Source of the DNA: Planctomycetota bacterium | GTDB lineage: Bacteria > Planctomycetota > Phycisphaerae > Sedimentisphaerales > Anaerobacaceae | Length of the DNA stretch: 64,000 bases | Reading direction: 5' to 3' | NCBI GenBank assembly: GCA_019456145.1 | Contig: VRUL01000003.1 | Span: 186,001 to 250,000, forward strand | Part shown: positions 51,719-61,066 of the stretch, one piece after another | How the letters are laid out: each line of letters opens with the position of its first letter | Numbering within the stretch: position 1 is the stretch's first letter | Notes under the pieces: model-generated | Told to the model about the DNA's origin: nothing | Seen by the model: the letters and a program-made list of their open reading frames with translations, nothing else | Database searches by the model: none | Position numbers and translations under genes: made by a program

Positions 51719-54700
51719 CTATGGGTTGACAACGCCGGGTGAAGGCGTGCCGGCTTTCCAGTTGGCAACGTCATTGCCGTAATCAGCCGGTACCCTGCGG
51801 GAAAGTGAGAAACCAAAGCCGTCGGCCATAAACGGCCAGTAGTCAACGCCGCCGGGAACGTCCTCAGGATGTGAGCCGTCACTGTAAGTCACCCTGTCAA
51901 TACGGATATACTGACGTGTACCGAGCCCGTCAACATCGCCGGGCATGCCAATCTGCAATCTCTCGCCGGAGTTGCTTAACCAGCCGCTGTAACCATTGAG
52001 GACCTGAACGCCAAGCGGCATACTGCCGTATCTTGATATAAAGGAAGCCAGGTCTTTCACTACCATCAGATAACCATAAGCAGGTATCGTAACGGGGGGA
52101 CTGGGCGAGAAGGTATAATCAATACCATCGGTGAACTTCCACGGTGTAAATTTATCGAGGCGGTATAATGTCACCGGCGCTCCGGTAATGTTGTGCAGCT
52201 CGACATATTCCTCTTTCTGATTACCGGTCGGCGGATTGTACATAATCTCGTTGATTACAACCGGGCCGACCCTGGGATAAGGGTTATTGACATCCGGTGT
52301 ATTGTAGTCCATCGCAACAAAGTTGAAATTATCGGTGCTGCTCTTAAAATATCGGCCGAATGACACGTTGGATTGCGAAGGACCAAAACCTTCCACCTGG
52401 CGGTAGCCGGTCAACATGCCGTTCGGATCCAAACGCGAGGACAGGCAAGCCTCCTCGCCATTCTCACTAAAGGCAAAAGGTACGATAGTGCCGGGGTCGC
52501 CCGGATTGTTGAAATCCGTATCCTGGTAGAAAACCAGATAATCGTTCGCGTCAATCGTTGTACCATTGGCAATCCTGTATTTCATCAGGTTTGGCTCATC
52601 TTTGTCATTGTCACTCAGGAACCAGCCGCCGATGTTAATCGCTTCGTCGGTGGTATTGTGCAACTCAATCCAATCCGGCCCGGTATTCGAATGCGACATC
52701 ACTTCGTTGATTACCACGGCGCCTGGGTCCGGGAGAATCCCGCTGTCATCCCAGCCGGGCGTGCCGTTGCGATATACACTCGCACGCCAGGAGCTTTTCT
52801 GATTCCAGCGTCCCGTCGGGTCGGCTATGGCCTGAAATTCACTTTCGCTCACTGGGCGATCATAGATGCGAACATCGTCGATTAAACCGGTGTAATAGAC
52901 CAGAAAGATAGATTCACAGCCGATATAAGCATTGTTATTAACCCCTGTCAAACCCGATGAAGACACGCTGGACTTCAACTGCCCGTCAACGTACAGCTTC
53001 AGGCTGGAACCATCATTGGTCCCGGCCACGTGATACCACTGGTCTGCGTTAATTGCCTCGGGCGAAATCGCCTGAGCAGTACTGAAACCATCGATAAGGT
53101 AAAATGTGGCCCTGCCGCCGGCAACACTGAGATAGTAACCATCGTTGGTCATGCTAAAGATATTCTGCGTCAGTATAGGATTCGATCCCACTAAATCGCT
53201 TACACGTATCCAGGCCTGCGCCGTTACAGTGTCCCCTGTTAAAACAGAAACCGGAGCAACAACGACGTAATCGCCCGCCCCGTCAAAGTTTAATGCTCCA
53301 TCAACTCGGCCTGTTGTCCAGGTTGGGTCTCCAATTAGGGCCCCGTTGTTAGTGCCGGCGCTGTCTGTTGCGGTGCCGCCGGAGCCGTCATCGAACTTCC
53401 AGTGCGCCACCAGGCCTTCTTCCGAGCCGTATGTGCTGCTGGAATCCATCATAGTCAGAGAGAAACCGTCGCCATCGGTGATTGGACGCCAGCCGTCCTT
53501 GTATTTGAAGTCCAGAATCGTTCGTCCGATAGCGTCAACCAGTTTAATCCTTTCACCATTATTGGCCAGGCTGCCGGTGTACTGGCCCGCTATATTGACT
53601 GATATGCCGTATTGTGCTTCGAATACACTCTGGTTTTTCACGACTACGACGTGTTCGCCGGGGTCAAGTTCCATATCCGGGAAGGTGAAATTGATTCCTT
53701 CAGTGAATTTTACCAGATTTATATTCACTTTACTTGGCCCGACGTTTTTCAACTCAATGTATTCTTTGTTAGGGTCATTCAGGTTGCCGGTGTACTTCGG
53801 ATGGTACATAATCTCGGTGATGCGCAGGTAATCAGCGACCGGGCCGATGGCAAATATCGCCTCGTTCAGTGCGCTCCACGTGCCGCCGTCCAATACGCGT
53901 GCCTTGACGTGAGTGGTTTTGTTCAATGTGACCGGGTTGTTATATTTGGTTCCGACGGCGTTCCCGCTTATAGGCTGGCGTGGGTCCGAGCCGTTGAGCG
54001 TATAATAAATGTTGCCCGATCCGTTGGGGTTAATCATTGCCAGCTCGTCGCCAGCTGATACCTGGCCGCCGTGTTGATACGAGCCATTGATATTAAAGAC
54101 CGGTGCATTTAGGTCCGGATAGAGGCTCCTGCTCTTTAGATCATTGAAGACGATCCCGGTTCGCTGTGGGAGATAGGTGTTCAGCAGCCAGTTACGTTCG
54201 GTGATCCACTCGATGTCACGGGTGTATGGAATGCTCCTGTGATTATCACCCCAGCGTGCCGATTCACCAACTACGGCACGGTCAACATCATTGAGCCGCA
54301 CATTGTACAAAGCGGTCGCACCTTCGGGTGTGAGCACACCGTCATTGAAGAAGTGCCGATGTATATGGTCGGCAAAAAGAATTTTGTACTCGGCGTTCTG
54401 AGTTAATTGCTGGTGGAGGCGTGTCGAGGCGCCACTGTTGTTTTTACCGGTTACATTGTCATAAAGCCCCTCGAGAGAGTGCTCGGCATCCCAGCTATGG
54501 TATCGCCATCGGCCGGCAGGGTCTACATGACTACGGGTAGCATACCAGTTGTGGTGGTCCCAGTCCGTATTGCCAATGTAGAAATTCATCAGCATATAAT
54601 CGATCAGGCCAGGCACATCGAGGTATTGCTGTATTAACTGGTACTGAGTATTGGTCCCGAGCCCGGCATTGGCAACATTGAACATGTCGCTGTAGTTGTT

Positions 54701-56989
54701 TCCTGTACCGTGGATAACTGTTGATGAGTTGTGCTTAAGGACATCGTAATCATCATCGTCACCACCGAAGTAGGATGCGGCGAAGTGTTCATCCGGCCTT
54801 TCATGCAGCCAGTACAATCCCCAGTACAGCCCATTTAAATACAGGTGGACATGCCTGCCGTACGTGCCATAACCGCCCATAGCATTCTGAATGTCGGATG
54901 CAAACTGGTCCCGCGTATACTGGGCGATATCACGCTGACCGAGTCCTGGTCTGCTAACTCCGACCCCTCCGCCGTAGCCCCAACTGTTGTTCATACGGGC
55001 ATCCACTACAAGGGTATCGAACTGGTCGGTGGCCTCATCGCCAAACACCGGGAATCTGAGTTCAGTCGGTCCATACTCACCCTTAAATTTTAATCTCATA
55101 GAGAGTTTGTCCATTTTCCATCTGTTGGTGCTGCTTCCCCCGACAATCATTACTGCGCAGTCAATCTGGAAGCCATCAGTACCATCGGGGAAGATCAACT
55201 CAGCCGAGACTGCCCGCTCACTTGTCTCTCCCTGGACGTAAATGCCCTGACCACCAGTCTTGAACCAATCGTTGACATCCATCGCCAGCGAGAGGGTTGG
55301 GACGGATTTGAGGTCTTCCTTGATGCCGCTGCCGTGAATGCTCACTACGCATGGGTCCATCTCGTAGTCCGGCCCGGCGTATCCCCAGCCGCTTGTGGGA
55401 AATCCCGGGGGATAGGCAGGCTGTTCGATAACATCATCGAGGAAGATATAGGTGTTCGTCTCGACCGGGGAGTTCAGCCAGCCTGGCTTGACCGCAACGG
55501 CGCGGATGATGGTGGTCTTATTGATTTCGAGCGGCGGATCGGTAACTGGGTCGTAAATGAGCCCATTGGTTATTGTGGGAATCGAGCCGTCATCGGTGTA
55601 ACGAATCTCAGCACCGCCGGTCCCGGTAGACAAAATCAAATCAATATGCCAATCCACTGGACCGGTATAGAAAGTACGCTCGGTGCTGAACCAGACATCC
55701 CCGACAACACCCATGGCACCGGAAATGTTGAAAGTGCCCGGTGTCGCCGTGGTGAAATATTCCGGAAGTGCCCGGTTCCTGGCAGCGATAAGCTCTGGCA
55801 GAATCAGGAACTCGCTATTATTCTTGTTGTCGTTTAGCCCGTGGATCGCCAACACGTTCATGCCGGTTTGCAGCAGGTTCAGAAAAGCCATAAGGTTGAT
55901 TTCCTCGAAGACCAAAGCGTCTTCATTCGGACGGTCGGAAAGGGCTGTTGAGTTCCAGGACAATGAGTTTGGGGCATTTCGCCTGGCAATGTACTGGCCG
56001 TTTAGATACGCAACGAAACCGTCTTCATACTTCATTCGCAGCATCAGTGCTTCGAAAAGGGCAGGATCGGTTTCTCCAAGGTCAAATTCGATGCGTATCC
56101 ATAGAGATGCATTGACGTTCTGCATCTGGCTCTGCACGTCAGTGCCGAGGCCGCTTCCGAAGCCCAGGCCGGTCGGCCCAGTATCCCAGGCTGAGTCATT
56201 GAATCCGACATCAGTCCAACCAGTCCCCAGACCCACATCGCCGCTGGTGGGCACATGATAGGAAGCAGTGGCACCTGTTGGCACGAGCGCCGTGGCGTGC
56301 TGCGCCAGACCATACGAGATGTTGCTCAACTGCTGGGGGTATTCCGGAACGTATTGGTGGGCGATAGTAATACCGTCGGCAGCTACCAGCGCCAGATAAT
56401 CTCCGCTCTTGTCGAGCTCGAAGTTGGTGTGGTAGTAACCGGCAGAGTCAAGATAGGGATAATTAAGCGGGTAATCCTCAAACGTCTTCTGCGAGGCAAA
56501 GACAATCAGGAACTCACCGGGCCCAACCTGGAGACCGTTGGGGAATTGCCACTTGGTCAGGTTGTTTTTATTGTCGGTCAGGTACCAGCCATCAAGGTTG
56601 ACAGTTGTATCGGTCGGGTTGTAAATCTCGATCCAGTCGGAGGACTCGCCGTTTCCGTCCAGCAGCTCGTTCGGATCCAATGGAAGCTGGCTGGCGTTGC
56701 TGGCCATAAATTCGTTGATTACTATGTGAGGTTCTACTTTCTGCCAGTTTTTTGCCAGCAGTGCAAAGTCAGCCATATTTACACCATCGACGCCATCCAT
56801 GTCGGAAATGCAATCGAGGACGAGACAATACGAGGCCAACCACTGCCAGGCAAAAGCCTGAACGTCTTTGAAATCAACTACATAGTCTGCATTCAGATCA
56901 CCTACGAGTTGAGGCTGGGCGGCAGCCAAACAGGCCAATGATGCTATCAAAACCACTGATAGCAACATAGCTTTCACATATCTGGGCAT
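51719..56989 (-). CDS. Giant secreted CotH/lamin-tail/LamG protein with N-terminal dockerin
   Basis: 1,756 residues from ATG at 56989 (AGGAAGGAA upstream; GTG at 57007 is worse). Domain order is: signal peptide 1-24; dockerin-like repeats about 29-79 (GDLNADYVVDFKDVQAFAWQW, DGVDGVNMADFALLAKNWQ); lamin-tail domain about 84-210; a beta-sandwich with a gap. A chitobiase-C-like segment follows near 456-520, then a CotH kinase-like domain about 600-870 (VHLYLNGLYWGLYWLHERPDEHF, WRYHSWDAEHSLEG). After it come a second chitobiase-C-like segment, lamin-tail 2, LamG about 1196-1376 and two more lamin-tail domains to the end. It is probably a surface-binding or matrix protein. CotH proteins can be atypical protein kinases, but activity outside the cell is unproven. 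Confidence 0.9.
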   Translation of the reverse strand: MPRYVKAMLLSVVLIASLACLAAAQPQLVGDLNADYVVDFKDVQAFAWQWLASYCLVLDCISDMDGVDGVNMADFALLAKNWQKVEPHIVINEFMASNASQLPLDPNELLDGNGESSDWIEIYNPTDTTVNLDGWYLTDNKNNLTKWQFPNGLQVGPGEFLIVFASQKTFEDYPLNYPYLDSAGYYHTNFELDKSGDYLALVAADGITIAHQYVPEYPQQLSNISYGLAQHATALVPTGATASYHVPTSGDVGLGTGWTDVGFNDSAWDTGPTGLGFGSGLGTDVQSQMQNVNASLWIRIEFDLGETDPALFEALMLRMKYEDGFVAYLNGQYIARRNAPNSLSWNSTALSDRPNEDALVFEEINLMAFLNLLQTGMNVLAIHGLNDNKNNSEFLILPELIAARNRALPEYFTTATPGTFNISGAMGVVGDVWFSTERTFYTGPVDWHIDLILSTGTGGAEIRYTDDGSIPTITNGLIYDPVTDPPLEINKTTIIRAVAVKPGWLNSPVETNTYIFLDDVIEQPAYPPGFPTSGWGYAGPDYEMDPCVVSIHGSGIKEDLKSVPTLSLAMDVNDWFKTGGQGIYVQGETSERAVSAELIFPDGTDGFQIDCAVMIVGGSSTNRWKMDKLSMRLKFKGEYGPTELRFPVFGDEATDQFDTLVVDARMNNSWGYGGGVGVSRPGLGQRDIAQYTRDQFASDIQNAMGGYGTYGRHVHLYLNGLYWGLYWLHERPDEHFAASYFGGDDDDYDVLKHNSSTVIHGTGNNYSDMFNVANAGLGTNTQYQLIQQYLDVPGLIDYMLMNFYIGNTDWDHHNWYATRSHVDPAGRWRYHSWDAEHSLEGLYDNVTGKNNSGASTRLHQQLTQNAEYKILFADHIHRHFFNDGVLTPEGATALYNVRLNDVDRAVVGESARWGDNHRSIPYTRDIEWITERNWLLNTYLPQRTGIVFNDLKSRSLYPDLNAPVFNINGSYQHGGQVSAGDELAMINPNGSGNIYYTLNGSDPRQPISGNAVGTKYNNPVTLNKTTHVKARVLDGGTWSALNEAIFAIGPVADYLRITEIMYHPKYTGNLNDPNKEYIELKNVGPSKVNINLVKFTEGINFTFPDMELDPGEHVVVVKNQSVFEAQYGISVNIAGQYTGSLANNGERIKLVDAIGRTILDFKYKDGWRPITDGDGFSLTMMDSSSTYGSEEGLVAHWKFDDGSGGTATDSAGTNNGALIGDPTWTTGRVDGALNFDGAGDYVVVAPVSVLTGDTVTAQAWIRVSDLVGSNPILTQNIFSMTNDGYYLSVAGGRATFYLIDGFSTAQAISPEAINADQWYHVAGTNDGSSLKLYVDGQLKSSVSSSGLTGVNNNAYIGCESIFLVYYTGLIDDVRIYDRPVSESEFQAIADPTGRWNQKSSWRASVYRNGTPGWDDSGILPDPGAVVINEVMSHSNTGPDWIELHNTTDEAINIGGWFLSDNDKDEPNLMKYRIANGTTIDANDYLVFYQDTDFNNPGDPGTIVPFAFSENGEEACLSSRLDPNGMLTGYRQVEGFGPSQSNVSFGRYFKSSTDNFNFVAMDYNTPDVNNPYPRVGPVVINEIMYNPPTGNQKEEYVELHNITGAPVTLYRLDKFTPWKFTDGIDYTFSPSPPVTIPAYGYLMVVKDLASFISRYGSMPLGVQVLNGYSGWLSNSGERLQIGMPGDVDGLGTRQYIRIDRVTYSDGSHPEDVPGGVDYWPFMADGFGFSLSRRVPADYGNDVANWKAGTPSPGVVNP

Positions 56990-57439
56990 TTTTATTTCCT
57001 TCCTCACTGATGTTCAAGCCACCGACTGTGGTTGTAACTTTATAGATTATCGGCAATAAATCGCAATTATCTGTTACAGGAATCTTATTTATTCTAACAT
57101 ATATTGGGTAGTCCAGTCAAGGACTATTGCCCTGAGACTTCACGGCCCTCTCAAAATCTTCTCCGTGCCCCTCTGCTTTCTTGTGTCTGCACTCGCATCG
57201 CCCAAGGTGCGAGAGAAAATAAAAAAGGAATTTTAAGTTCTTGTGATGGCAGTGCCTCAAAGCCCCAGACGTTTTGCTTGGCAAAAACGAAGCGGTGCGG
57301 GCAGGGACAGTACCGATCCACCACGAGTCGGATTGGCCTGTTGATGGCCCATTATAATAAGGAGTTTTATAAACCAATAATCAAATACCCACCGAGCAGT
57401 GGACAATATACCCATAGAACTTTCGGTTCGGAATAGAAT
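56990..57439. other. Intergenic region, no gene recognised
   Basis: 450 bp upstream of the CotH gene. Open frames on both strands (57104-57436, 57117-57377) are low-information. Nothing conserved is seen, but the CotH promoter should lie near 57010-57110. Confidence 0.45.
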
Positions 57440-57874
57440 TTACATCTTATCATTGTGCGGGCCACTATGGCTAACCAGACGCACCAATGATCCTTCAGGA
57501 GGTATATCAGAGAACCGCACTCTAAATCTTTTCAAGTTTCCGCCTCGACCTATAATACGTCTGGGGACATAGACTTCTGACGAACGAGATTCGTCTATGA
57601 TAGTTCCATCAGGCGATAGTACTGCGATATCCACATGCGATTTGATAGGCAGACCGAAGGTGTCACGCCGCCTTAAGACACCAGTCACTATGAAACCATC
57701 TCCATCTACATAGGCGTTGCTCCAGGCAATGTTGACCTTTCCGGTGGTATATTGCTCTAAGCTGAGTACGCCGCTTTCTACAAGATCAACCCGACCGGCG
57801 GCACAGCCTGAAATAACCACTGTCAGTGTGCCAAGGACCATTAAAACTACTAAACTCAAAACCTTCTTTTTCAT
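57440..57874 (-). CDS. Small lipoprotein, function unknown
   Basis: 144 residues from ATG at 57874, fixed by GGAGG six bases upstream. The signal is MKKKVLSLVVLMVLGTLTVVISGC with a lipobox (VISGC), so it is lipid-anchored. The mature part is a single beta-rich domain (VDIAVLSPDGTIIDESRSS, FRVRFSDIPPEGSLVRLVSHSG). It follows the RND transporter gene by 54 bp on the same strand and may be the last gene of the efflux operon. I do not recognise a named family; a FxxRFSDIPPEGSxVRLxxHxG tail occurs in small RND-linked lipoproteins I recall only vaguely. Confidence 0.7.
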   Translation of the reverse strand: MKKKVLSLVVLMVLGTLTVVISGCAAGRVDLVESGVLSLEQYTTGKVNIAWSNAYVDGDGFIVTGVLRRRDTFGLPIKSHVDIAVLSPDGTIIDESRSSEVYVPRRIIGRGGNLKRFRVRFSDIPPEGSLVRLVSHSGPHNDKM

Positions 57875-57928
57875 AGCACAACCTCCAAAAAATTCATCGA
57901 TCTTTCGAAACAAAATCCGATTAACTGC

Positions 57929-60900
57929 TTAGACCATTGTGGTGCCTGGTTCATAAAACTCGGACTTTTCCGTCTTTGCGGTAATCCATTCATAAAGAGT
58001 GGGAATAACGATTAGAGTCAATAGAGTGGAGGATACAAGTCCACCTATTACGACAATAGCCAACGGTCTTTGAACTTCTGAGCCGGTACCGGATGTTATA
58101 ACCAAAGGAAGTAACCCCAGGGCGGTGGTTATTGTGGTCATCAGGACGGGCCTTAACTTCGATGAACAACCGGCAATCACCGCTTCTCGTAATGCCAGAC
58201 CTTGCGCCCTAAGATGCTCAAATCGTGATATCAAAACCAAACCATCCGTCAAAGCTATCCCGAACAAAGCGATAAATCCGATAGAAGACGGGATACTGAG
58301 GTTTTCTCCGAAAAGGGCAAGGGTAAAAACGCCACCCACTAATGCTAACGGTATGTTGAGCATAATCAAAAACACATTCTTAAACGAATTGAACAGACTG
58401 TAGAGCATCACAAGAACCAAAAACAAGGTGATTGGGATAACCACAGCCAGCCTCTTGTTTGCCGCCTGATGTAATTCAAATTGTCCGCCCCATGCGAGCC
58501 TGTACCCGGGAGGAAAGCTTACACTCTCTGCAACCTTTTCCTGAGCTTCCTGAACAAAACCGCCCACATCTCTGCCGCGAACATTGCATTGTACCGAGAT
58601 ATAGCGCTGAGTGTCCTCACGGCTTATCTGCCTCAGACCGGTAACAGTTGAAATATGCGCCAAATCTTCAAGAGGAACATTGTATCCATCCGGAGTATGA
58701 ATCAGCAGGTTTCTTATTGACTCGATATCCTTTCGATAGGCTTCGGCAAACCTGGCGGTAATACTGAAGATTTTTTCATCTTCAAAGACTTTGCCGACTT
58801 CCTCACCGGCGACGGCATTATGGATTGTATGCTGTATCTGATAGTTGTTTAGGCCATGGCGTGCTATTTGGCTCCTGTTCATATCAATCTGAAGCTGTGT
58901 CTGACCGGCTACCTGTTCGGTCCTCAGGTCAGCTACTCCCGATATACTGGAAAGAACGTCCTGTATCTCTGCGGCTTTGGTCTCAAGGGTGGCCATGTCA
59001 TGGCCAAAAAGCTTGGCTACTACCGAAGTCCCGGCCCCACCTACCAGGCCGTCAATTTCATGCTTAATTGGCTGGGAGAAACTGATAGAGACTCCGGGAT
59101 AATCACAAATAAGATTGTCAATTTGGCCGACTAATTCTTCCTGTGTTTTGACGGTTTTCCATTGTTTTTTAGGTTTCAGGGTAACGGTTATGCAGGCATA
59201 ATTTGTATGATGCACATGAGGACCGACTTCGCCATAACCAATATCGGCGATAACATGCTTGATCTCAGGGAAGCTTAAGATATCATCTGCTATCTCTTTT
59301 GAAGTAGCACTGATTTCCTTCAGAGATATGTTTGGATTCATATACGCCAAAACCTGAATAGTGCCCTCCTGAAGAGTAGGCACAAACTCCCTGCCCAATT
59401 GGACAAAAAACGAGCCACCAACAATCATGAGGATAATTATTATGCAGATAACCGTTGAACGGCGGTGGAGACAATACAGCAGTATTGATTTATAGCGTTG
59501 AAGAACCGCCGAATGAATGGCCTTTACTTTTTGATCTTTGCCACCTTCCTTGTGCAGCAAACGATAGAATACCGGAGCAATAATTAGTGCGTAGATTAAC
59601 GAGCCAACCATCGTCATTGAAACTGCAAACGCCAGAGGTCTGAACATTTTTCCCTCGATCTCGCCGAGAGTAAAGATGGGAATAAAGACAATAATGATAA
59701 TAGAAACAGCAAAGAAAATAGGCTTGTCGACTTCTTTGGCAGCGGACACAATTATCTCAGTTACCGAAGCTGTATTTATTTTGTCATCGAGCGCAGACTG
59801 AATTTTTTCTACCATTATAATCGTAGCATCAACTATCATGCCCAGCGCAATCGCTATGCCTCCAAAGGAAATCAAATCACCGGGTATCCCATTGCGATAC
59901 ATAAAAATAAACGCGAATAGTGTGGAAAAAGGCAGTGAGCACACCACAATAAAAGCGTTACGCAGGTTCCCCAGGAAGGTAAAAGAAACAAGACATACCA
60001 GAATTAGCCCCAGCGCCAGTGCTCCCCTGACAGTATTTATACTGTTTTTGACAAGAGCGGACTGGTCATAGAAGATGACTACTTTTACTCCTTCCGGGAG
60101 GTTTTCATTGATCTGGGCCATTCGCTTTTTTAGACGGCTGATTACCTCGAATGAATTCGCTCCATGCAGCTTATATACAAGACCCAGCACAATCTCTTTT
60201 CCCCCATTTAACAAGGCCACGCCTCGCCTGAAAGCATTACCAAATTCCACGGTAGCTACATCTTTTACATAAACCGGACTGCTCTGGCGGGCACGTATGA
60301 CAATGTTTTCAATATCGTCGACTGTCTCTACTAATCCCAGGCTTCGGACGATCAGTTCTTCGGCCCCCCTCTCAATAATGCCGGCCCCTAAGTTTAAGTT
60401 GTTTTTCCTGACGGCCTCGATGACGTCATCCAATGTCAAATCGTATTCGAGAAGTCGGTCGGGATTGATTTTTATCTGGTACTGCCGGACATGCCCCCCC
60501 TGACTTATAACTTTGGCAACGCCGGGTACGGTCTGAATATCACGTTTGATAATCCAATCCTGAATTGTGCGCAGATCGGTGGTACTGAAGTCATTTCCAT
60601 CGATATAATAAGCAAGAATCTTGCCCATTCCACTGGCAATGGCGCCCATTTCCAGACCGTGAGGCATGTTCATGGTTTCAGGGATACCTTCTTCGGCCTC
60701 TTTGAGCCTTTCAGAAACAAGCTGTCGGGCCAGGTAGATATCAACATCGTCTTCAAAGTAAATGTTGACCGTAGAAAGTCCGAGTGATGATATCGAACGT
60801 ATTTTATTGACGCCCGGAATGCCCCTCATCGCCACCTCAACAGGACGCGTAATGAACTGCTCGACCTCTTCAGCGGCCATACCTTCAAGCTCGGCAAAAA

Positions 60901-61045
60901 CCTGTACCAGATTAGGGCTGATATCCGGAAACGCATCAATAGACAATTGTGAAAGCGAGAATACTCCTGCCGCACAGACACCAACAACCCCCAAAATGAC
61001 CAGGAGTTTATGTTTAATCAAAAACTGAATTAGCTTTGCAATCAT
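57929..61045 (-). CDS. RND heavy-metal efflux pump, CzcA/CusA family
   Basis: A 1,038-residue inner-membrane RND transporter. It has the 12-helix layout with two large periplasmic loops. HME-family features are visible: LSIDAFPDISPNLVQVFAELEGMAAEEVEQFITRPVE at 31-67, GIAIALGMIVDATIIMVEKIQ in helix 4 with the proton-relay Asp, QLGREFVPTLQEGTIQV after helix 7, and TTITTALGLLPLV near the end. It exports a metal cation (Co/Zn/Cd or Cu/Ag) from periplasm and cytoplasm through the adaptor and the TolC-like channel encoded upstream. The exact metal cannot be read here. It is the third gene of the operon. Confidence 0.93.
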   Translation of the reverse strand: MIAKLIQFLIKHKLLVILGVVGVCAAGVFSLSQLSIDAFPDISPNLVQVFAELEGMAAEEVEQFITRPVEVAMRGIPGVNKIRSISSLGLSTVNIYFEDDVDIYLARQLVSERLKEAEEGIPETMNMPHGLEMGAIASGMGKILAYYIDGNDFSTTDLRTIQDWIIKRDIQTVPGVAKVISQGGHVRQYQIKINPDRLLEYDLTLDDVIEAVRKNNLNLGAGIIERGAEELIVRSLGLVETVDDIENIVIRARQSSPVYVKDVATVEFGNAFRRGVALLNGGKEIVLGLVYKLHGANSFEVISRLKKRMAQINENLPEGVKVVIFYDQSALVKNSINTVRGALALGLILVCLVSFTFLGNLRNAFIVVCSLPFSTLFAFIFMYRNGIPGDLISFGGIAIALGMIVDATIIMVEKIQSALDDKINTASVTEIIVSAAKEVDKPIFFAVSIIIIVFIPIFTLGEIEGKMFRPLAFAVSMTMVGSLIYALIIAPVFYRLLHKEGGKDQKVKAIHSAVLQRYKSILLYCLHRRSTVICIIIILMIVGGSFFVQLGREFVPTLQEGTIQVLAYMNPNISLKEISATSKEIADDILSFPEIKHVIADIGYGEVGPHVHHTNYACITVTLKPKKQWKTVKTQEELVGQIDNLICDYPGVSISFSQPIKHEIDGLVGGAGTSVVAKLFGHDMATLETKAAEIQDVLSSISGVADLRTEQVAGQTQLQIDMNRSQIARHGLNNYQIQHTIHNAVAGEEVGKVFEDEKIFSITARFAEAYRKDIESIRNLLIHTPDGYNVPLEDLAHISTVTGLRQISREDTQRYISVQCNVRGRDVGGFVQEAQEKVAESVSFPPGYRLAWGGQFELHQAANKRLAVVIPITLFLVLVMLYSLFNSFKNVFLIMLNIPLALVGGVFTLALFGENLSIPSSIGFIALFGIALTDGLVLISRFEHLRAQGLALREAVIAGCSSKLRPVLMTTITTALGLLPLVITSGTGSEVQRPLAIVVIGGLVSSTLLTLIVIPTLYEWITAKTEKSEFYEPGTTMV

Positions 61046-61066
61046 ATTATTATAACTCCGATAGTC

